From the NCBI RefSeq assembly GCF_014356525.2, contig NC_052518.1, forward strand, positions 31,391,464-31,455,463: a stretch of DNA of 64,000 nt, read 5' to 3'. The translations under genes were made by a program, and so were the position numbers. The notes below the pieces were generated by a model. It saw nothing but the letters and a program-made list of their open reading frames with translations. It did not search any database and was not told the origin of the DNA. Source of the stretch: Nilaparvata lugens. Its lineage: Eukaryota; Arthropoda; Insecta; Hemiptera; Delphacidae. Positions within the stretch are counted from its first letter, which is position 1. Every line of letters begins with the position of its first letter. This document shows positions 56,979 to 64,000 of the stretch, in pieces.

Positions 56979-59900
56979 TTCCCCAAAATTTTTCAAAAAT
57001 TGATGGGGGCATCATCGACCCCCAAAGTGGAAATTTCGAAAAATCGATAATTTTCTCAATGCCTGCTGTTTGACATACTCTAACATCATTATACACTCCA
57101 GTGAGACTGCAGATTTTTCAAAATTGTCAAAAATAGCACAGCCCCCTCGAGTGCCCCCTGGATTTAATTTTGGGTTTGATGATGCACTATCAGCAACATA
57201 GATGGCGGGTTAAGTGTTTCCAACATCAAAAACTGATGTGAAAAATACAGAGACAGTCATATCTTGGCTACAAAAATCCTGGAGAATAAGCCAAAATTGA
57301 CAAAAATCAAAAAAATAACCCTCCCACCACCACTATTGTTTTCTTTCGGTTAGTTCTTTGTGGGAGTAATTTTTTTTCAGTTTCATGAATTCTATTTTAT
57401 TCGACAATTTTTCTATGGGCTATCTTTGGTCCTCTTTCTAATCATATCATTCATGAGATCTTAGGATTCCAGTTTTTGCTGGGAATTTTACACTTTTTTT
57501 TAATTTTTTTTTTCAAATTAATGAGGGGGCGGGGCCCCTTTTTCGAAAAATTGATGTTTCGTCTGTGTGAGGCAAAATTGAGGGAAGCGTCATTGACACT
57601 AAAGATGAAAATTTCGAAAAATGATTTTATCAATGCCTGCTAGTACTCTCACAGACTTTCTGATGAAAGTTAGTATTTTCACATGCCCCAGTTTGGCTGG
57701 GAATTTTTCAAATTTCCATTACGAAAAAAATTAAGGGAATTTCGTTTCCCCCCCCCCCCCGCACATCGAACATGGTCGAAATTCTATTTTGAGGATCAAG
57801 TAATGTTGAGGCACTGAACAAAAATTTTTTTTGAGTTTGTTGACAAATGTGTGGTCCAAAACTTGAAAATATTGGGGGGGTCCAGGAGGACCCCGAAGGT
57901 GAATTCTGTTTTTTTTTGCTATTTTTCATCCACTTTTGATCATTTTTTGACATATGTCAACATCATTTCACAGTTCAGTGTGACTGCAGTTTCTTTGAAA
58001 TTGCCAAAAATCCCACAGCCCCCCTTGAGTGCCAACTGGATTCAATTTTCGGTTTGATGATACACCTTCAACAGCATAGATGGCAGGTTATGTGATTCCA
58101 ACATTTAAAACTGATGTTGAAAATACATAGACAATCAATTCATGGCTGCAAAAATCCTCAAATATAAGCCAAAATTGACAAAAATTGAAAAATCGCCATC
58201 ACATCCCCCCCTATATATTTTAATGGTTAGTTTCCACAAGACTAATGTTTTTTTGGCTGCTGAATTCGATTTTGAGCATGAAAAACCTGTAAGTGTGATC
58301 CATAACCAGCACTGTATATGAGGGTCCCCCCCAATGCCCCACTCGAATTGGGAAATTTGTTATTTGACAGTTTTTCTGTAGGTTATTTTTGGTCCTCTTC
58401 CCAATAATATCATCCATGAGATCATGGGATTCACAGTTTTTGCTGGGGATTCAACACTTTTTTTTCTGAAATTTTTTTTTTGAAAAAATGAGGGGGCCGG
58501 GCCCCCTATTTGAAAAATCTTTGTTTCGTCTATGCGAGGCAATGTTTTGGGATCTTCTGAGTCGATTGAGCTGATGAATGACCCAATTTTAATATGCTGA
58601 GTAAGATTGTTCCACTTGATTTTGTTATAGAATTAACCATTGAAAAAGTGGAGAAATTTAGGGGGTCCTGGGTAGCCTCCAAAGTAGAATATCTTATAAA
58701 TGTAATAATTTTTTTTACATTTGACACTTTTGATTATTTTTTGATATATAAAAACATCATTATACTGTCTAGTGTAACTGCAGATTTTTCAAAATTGCCA
58801 AAAATCACACAGCCCCCCTCGAGTGCCCCCTGGATGTAATTTTGGGGTTTCTGATACACTATCAGCAGCATAGATGGCAGGTTTAGTGATTACAACATCG
58901 AAAACTGTTTTGAAAAATACTGAGACGGTCAATTCTTGGCTGCAAAACCCTGGAAAGTGAGCCAAAATTGACAAAAATCAAAAAATCACCCTCCCACCGC
59001 CACTATTGTTTTTTTTTTTCAGTATGTTTCTGCGGGAGTGATGTTTTTTCGGTTGCTGAATTTGATTTTGAGCATAAAAAATCCTGTAAATGTGATCCAT
59101 GACCAGCACTGTCTCATATACAGTGTCCCCCCCATGCCACAATAGAATCAAAAATTTCGTTATTCGACAATTTTTCTGTGAGTTATATTTGGTCACCTTT
59201 GTAATGATATCATTCATAAAATTGTGAAGTTCACAGTTTTGGCTGGGAATTAACAACACTTTTTTTTCTAGAAATTTTTTTTAAAACAATGAGGGGGGCC
59301 CGGCCCCTTATTGGAAAAATCGATGTTTCCTCTGTGCAAGGCGATGTTTAAGGATTTTCTGAGTCAATTGAGCTTGGATTCAAAACTGTAGCCATTCCCC
59401 CCACTAATTTTCAAAAATTGAGGGGGGCATCATCAACAACCAAAATGTAAATTTTGAAAAATCCATAATTATCCCAATGCCTCCTGGAACTCCCAGAAAC
59501 TTTTTGATGAAATTTAGAGTTGTCACATGCCCCACTTTGGCTGGGAATTTTCCAAATTTTGACTCTTGAGATTGTTTTAAAAAAAATTTTGGGTCCAAGC
59601 CCCCTATTGCAGTAATCGATATTTTGTCTGTGCGAGGCGATGTTTTCGGATCTCCAGAGTCAATTGAGTTTGAATTCGAAACTGTAGCAGTTCCCCCCTT
59701 CAATTTTTCAAAATTTGAGGATGGCATCATCAACCCCCAAAATGAAAATTTCTAAAAATCAATAATTCTGATGCCTGCTAGTACTCCTACAGACTTTCTG
59801 ATGAGAGTTAGTATTGTCACATGCCCCAGTTTGGCTGTGATTTTTTCAAATTTTTATTTCAAAAAAACATGATAATTCAGTTCCCTCCAGCACCCCCCGT

Positions 59901-60140
59901 GACCCGGTCGAAATTTTATTCTAGCAATCCAGTAATGATAAGGCAGTCAACGAAAAAGTACCCTTGCACTTTGCAGAGAAATGTGTGGTTCAAAAGTTGA
60001 AAATATTGGGGGGGTCCGGGAGCCCCCCAAAAATGAGAAATTTCCAGATATCATTATTATTCCTATGGTTTCAACCACTTGTCAATCGAATCCAACAGAG
60101 CATCAACGACCACAACAACCACCCTTGTCAGGAGGTTTTC
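56979..60140 (+). repeat. Interspersed repeat block 7
   Basis: Several diverged module copies in + orientation, with hairpins GGGGGCCGGGCCCCC (58492), GGGGGGTCCAGGAGGACC (57876) and GGGGGGTCCGGGAGCCCCCC (60008). No gene seen. Confidence 0.85.
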
Positions 60141-60262
60141 AGATGCTCCAGCTTTAGTATATATTATATAACTCGCGCTCCACGCTCAGCAGGGGCTCCG
60201 CCCCCTGCACCCCCATGAGTGGTATGACTGTACAGGGGTGAGAAGCAGCCGGTAGTGTAGGT
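60141..60262 (+). repeat. Stem-loop motif at contig edge
   Basis: GCAGGGGCTCCGCCCCCTGC (about 60189-60208) followed by GGTATGACTGTACAGGGGTG, cut by the assembly gap where a G/T array would normally start. Confidence 0.75.
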
Positions 60263-60362
60263 NNNNNNNNNNNNNNNNNNNNNNNNNNNNNNNNNNNNNN
60301 NNNNNNNNNNNNNNNNNNNNNNNNNNNNNNNNNNNNNNNNNNNNNNNNNNNNNNNNNNNNNN
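60263..60362. other. Assembly gap (100 N)
   Basis: A run of 100 N, the conventional placeholder for a gap of unknown size. Linkage between the two sides is not proven by sequence. Confidence 0.98.
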
Positions 60363-60460
60363 TTCATTGTGCAGTGCACATGCATACTTATATAATTATT
60401 GCAACCCCCACATGTTCTGCGTGATAACAAACTGACAGTTGATGGTACCGAGCGGCTCAA

Positions 60461-60471
60461 AATTATAAAAG
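60461..60471 (+). promoter_or_regulatory. Candidate TATA box upstream of the polymerase gene
   Basis: AAATTATAAAAGC (TATAAAAG core) lies about 70 bp upstream of the candidate first exon ATG (60533). Spacing is plausible but unsupported otherwise. Confidence 0.3.
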
Positions 60472-60532
60472 CATCGAGCGACATGATATTGCTTGCATTC
60501 GATTATAGTGTGACATTTCATGCACAGTGCAA

Positions 60533-60603
60533 ATGGACAAGCAACAATCAGATAAAGCAGCAGCTGCAACAAGCAAAGAAGCAGCAACACCAACAAACAA
60601 CAC
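60533..60603 (+). CDS. Candidate first exon of the Polinton-type polymerase gene
   Basis: ATG 60533 opens MDKQQSDKAAAATSKEAATP..., 23 codons plus 2 bases, ending at a strong donor GTAAGTAT (60604-60611). A polypyrimidine acceptor TTTGTTTTTCAG ends at 61167, and splicing there keeps the frame open (LVELIVVDKGVEVEM...) to 61387. The intron would be 564 bp and contain the CA microsatellite. The peptide is Ala/Lys/Thr-rich with no domain, so the exon is a model only. Confidence 0.35.
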
Positions 60604-60718
60604 GTAAGTATAATGAACTATTTTTTTAAATTAATTTACAAACTGTAAAAAATTAGCAACAAGTTTTGCGAGTGTATTTATTGACACGTTTTCATCGGCT
60701 GATTGAAAAACAAATAAA

Positions 60719-60776
60719 TACACACACACACACAACACACACCACACACCACACACACACACACACACACAACACA

Positions 60777-60818
<42 letters not shown>

Positions 60819-60826
60819 CACACACA

Positions 60827-60872
<46 letters not shown>

Positions 60873-60894
60873 ACACACACATACACACACACAA

Positions 60895-60944
<50 letters not shown>

Positions 60945-60965
60945 CACACACACACACACACACAA

Positions 60966-61002
<37 letters not shown>

Positions 61003-61081
61003 ACACACACACACACAACCACACACACAACACACACCACACACACCACACACAACACACACACACAACACACACACACAC

Positions 61082-61119
<38 letters not shown>
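60719..61119. repeat. CA/TG microsatellite
   Basis: About 400 bp of (CA)n interrupted by ACC and ATA variants. Long Cys-Val and Thr-His ORFs over it are artefacts of the repeat. Confidence 0.97.
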
Positions 61120-61121
<2 letters not shown>

Positions 61122-61167
61122 CATTTTATTCTATACAATTATTTCATTCTATATGTTTGTTTTTCAG

Positions 61168-64000
61168 CCTGGTTGAGTTGATAGTGGTCGACAAGGGAGT
61201 GGAGGTGGAAATGGCAAGTGAGGAATGGTGCGTGGTTGACAGCAGCGAATCGCCGCCGGCAAAACGTGTGCACTTTTCCACAGCGTGCGATACGCCAAAA
61301 CGTGGCGGAAAAGGTCGGGGCCACGGCATTTATTTTGCCGATCAACGACTAACCGGCAAGCAAATTGCGATGGAAAAACCAATCTAGAAAAACATATGGA
61401 TTTGTGTTCAACATTTGCAATACAAAGAACAGTACTACCTAAACAGGGTGAAATGTTAAAGTTTAAAAATTTTTCGTACACACTAAAAATAAGTACATTG
61501 CATTTGCCGATTTTGAAAGTTTTATTTTACCAACAAATAACGGTGAGGTCGATGACGATGACGATAAAAATGTTGATGATTTGCTGGAACTGATATAGGA
61601 AATAGCTTTACAAGGAAAACACAAAAACATGTTGCTGCGGCTATGCTTTTATTATTTTAGACGAATCAGGTGAAATATTCTACGGCCCACGCGTTATAGA
61701 GCTACAAGTGTTGGCGAGAAAATTATTGAACAATTCTTGATGAGATCATTGCCATAGGTCGAAACTGTTCCATTGATATGCAACAAGAAGTGCCCATGAT
61801 TGAATTAAATGAAGAACAATTATTAGCTTTTAACAATAGTACAGTATGTTTCTTGTGCAACGATGAATTTAAAGCCAACGAAATTCGTATTAGGCACCAT
61901 TCTCATACAACAGGAAATTTTCTCGGCGCAACGCACAAGTCATGTAATTTAAATGCAAAAGCACCAAAACTATTAAACTGTTTTTTTCATAATTTTCGCG
62001 GATATGATAGTCATTTCATTGTTAAGGCATTAGCAGGACGAAAGGAGAAAATTGATTGTATTGCAAACTCATCGGAAAAATTCCTCACAATTACAATAGA
62101 TCGAGTACATTTCCTTGACAGTTTTCAATTCTTAAGCTCAAGTCTACAGTCACTTGTTGCCAATCTTGCAAGTGATACAGAAAACATTGATACTAATTTC
62201 AAAGTAATGTGTAAAATATTCAACGATAAAAATCATCAAAAACTTTTACTACGTAAAGGCGTGTACCCGTATCAGTATATAACAGATGCTGAAAAATTTG
62301 AAGAACAGCAATTGCCAGCAATTGACTCATTTTACAGTACACTTAGTAATACAGCATTGCAAGTAGACGATACGAGCATGCACAGAAAGTTTGGCGCGAA
62401 TTTAACATAAACTCATTGGGTGATATCATAATCTTTACCTTTTGTCAGATTGCTTACTGCTGGCAGATATTTTTCAAAATTTTAGGACTGTATTTTTTGC
62501 AATTTACGAACTGGATGTATCACACTTTGTATCGTTACCGCATTTTTCGTTGAATGCAATGTTATATTTGACTAAAGTACGTTTAGAATCAATTAGCAAT
62601 GCTGATATGAACTTGCTCATAGAATCTGGTTTACGCGGTGGTCTGTCAGTTATTCCCCACCGTCATGCAGTCGCAAACAATAAATATATGGGCGCAAATT
62701 ATAACCCAGCTATTGAAAATAGTTTTTTGCTCTATCTTGATTGTACAAGCTTATACGCACATACAATGATTGCCTACAAGCTACCTGAATCAAATTTCAG
62801 ATTTTTATCACAAGATGAAATTACAGCTTTAGACGATTTTACAAGCATTCACGATGAAGCCGAGACTGGCTATATAATTGAAGCAGATCTGTCCTATCCA
62901 GTTAATTTACACGAATTACATAACAGCTTCCCCCTGGCACCATTAAAAGATCAGCCGCCTTACAACCTGTTCTCTTCATATCAAACAGACAACACTGTTG
63001 CTCTGCGCAGAGAAGCGGCCGCGCGCCGCCCGTCTCCCGACACCGCCGCGTCATCACGTCTTTTAGCCACCCTTTATAATCGTAAACGATATGTACTGCA
63101 CTATAGAAATTTGAAACTTTATTTAAGCTTGGGCATGAAATTGACTGCTGTACATAGAGTAATCGCTTTTCATCAGTCGTACTGGCTTAAACCGTTTATT
63201 GATTTGAATGCGCAACTGAGAAAGGAAGCGAAAAATTCATTTGAACGTACCCTCTTTAAATTTCTTTCAAATAGTCTGTTCGGAAAGTTGATGGAGAATA
63301 ATAGGAAAAGAATAGATTTTAAGCTAATTACATGTCAGAAAAAATTGGAAAGTTTGATTGCAAAACCAAGCTGTAAACGATGGATTGTGTTTGACAAAGA
63401 CATTGTCGCTGTACAAATGTGTAAAACAGAAATAAAATTAGATCGTCCAATTTATGCTGGTTTTTCAATTCTTGATTTGAGTAAATTTACAATGTTCAAT
63501 TTCCACTACAACATTTTCTTGAAAATGTTCGATCCAAGCTGTGTTAAATTATGCATGAGCGATACAGACTCGTTGCTATATCATATCAAATCGGACGATA
63601 TCTATGCAGTTATCAAACAAAATCTTCAACATTTTGACACAAGTGCTTATCCTGTCACACATTGTTGTTATAGTCAATTGAACAATGGTGTGCCTGGCAC
63701 ATTTAAAGATGAATTAAAATCTGGCATTATTACCGCTTTTTGTGGACTTCGTGCAAAACTTTACAGTTTTGAATATGTACTAAGCAGTAGTGCTAGTAGC
63801 AGCAGCAGCAGTAGTAATAGTAATAGTAGTAGTAGTAGTAGTATTAAGGATAGTTCTTATGAAAAATTTAGTAAGCACGCAGCTAAAGGCGTAGCAAGAA
63901 CAATTATAAACAAAAACTAAGATATGACATGTACATGAAATGCTGACAGAGATAGTTAGTTCAACGTGAATGCTTTTCACAATTACGCAGTTATTCACAT
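61168..64000 (+). pseudogene. polB: Protein-primed family B DNA polymerase (Polinton/Maverick type), frameshifted, runs off window
   Basis: Motifs in order: C2H2-like NLEKHMDLC (61350-61400), Exo I FADFESF (about 61503), a CFLCNDEF...HHSHTTGNF zinc-like block (61851-61921), Exo II FHNFRGYDSHF (about 61988), Exo III LLLADIFQNF, Pol A DCTSLYAHTM (62739), Pol B KFLSNSLFGKLME (about 63258) and Pol C MSDTDSLLYH (63555). This is the DNA_pol_B_2 type used for protein-primed replication of Polintons, adenoviruses and relatives. Catalytic Asp residues are present, but frame breaks occur near 61385, 61487, 61597, 61638, 61700, 61735, 62385 and 62427, with a stop at 63918-63920 after which similarity goes on in another frame. 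A poly-Ser tract (63782-63840) and a GC-rich insert (63001-63058) are unusual. Decay or unpolished long-read errors could explain the indels. Confidence 0.85.

Noticed and set aside
5459..59259. Short ORFs in repeat modules (FFITFNYCLTYSNIII- and MLKIEFSSQKNI-like)
   Set aside because: They recur only because the repeat recurs; stops and shifts vary between copies, so no protein is maintained.
60631..61181. Long Cys-Val and Thr-His ORFs
   Set aside because: Pure products of the CA microsatellite, open in several frames on both strands.

Overview
This is eukaryotic genomic DNA, most likely from an arthropod and plausibly an insect. The evidence is an AT-rich background, a hAT transposon, non-LTR retrotransposon debris, Polinton/Maverick-type virus-like genes, G/T-rich arrays built from TTAGG-like words (TTAGG is the common insect telomere repeat), and a scaffold gap of 100 N. 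I could not identify the species. No complete ordinary host gene was found; the window is nested mobile and repetitive DNA.

Layout. (1) 1-3.6 kb: remnant of a Polinton/Maverick-like (adintovirus-like) endogenous element on the + strand. It holds the end of a minor capsid (penton-like) gene, a small ORF overlapping it, a double-jelly-roll major capsid gene broken by two stops and a frameshift, a gene with a motif pattern recalled from such elements, and two small ORFs. (2) 3.6-27.8 kb: GA-rich DNA, then many diverged copies of one interspersed repeat family. The family combines G/T-rich arrays, a conserved junction, modules with regularly placed GC-rich hairpins, and a stem-loop motif. Embedded in it are two exon-like pieces of an SGNH-hydrolase-like gene, a degraded LINE on the - strand, and a ~0.5-kb AT-rich palindrome. 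(3) 27.8-57.0 kb: a very large inverted repeat (arms about 4.0 kb, spacer 2.7 kb). Its left arm is split by a hAT element (28582-47031, 8-bp target duplication ATTCTAGG). That element's transposase gene is split in turn by a tandem LTR-retroelement array (29561-44313, 4-bp duplication AGCT). (4) 57.0-60.26 kb: more repeat modules, then the N gap. (5) 60.36-64 kb: a CA microsatellite and a frameshifted protein-primed family B DNA polymerase gene of the Polinton type, running off the window.

How the parts relate. The insertions give a relative chronology: repeat family, then a retroelement tail, then formation of the palindrome, then the hAT insertion, then the LTR insertion. The LTR element encodes a coiled-coil gag-like protein but no recognisable pol, so it would need enzymes supplied in trans. 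The capsid and polymerase fragments lie at opposite ends and on opposite sides of an assembly gap, so they may or may not come from one element.
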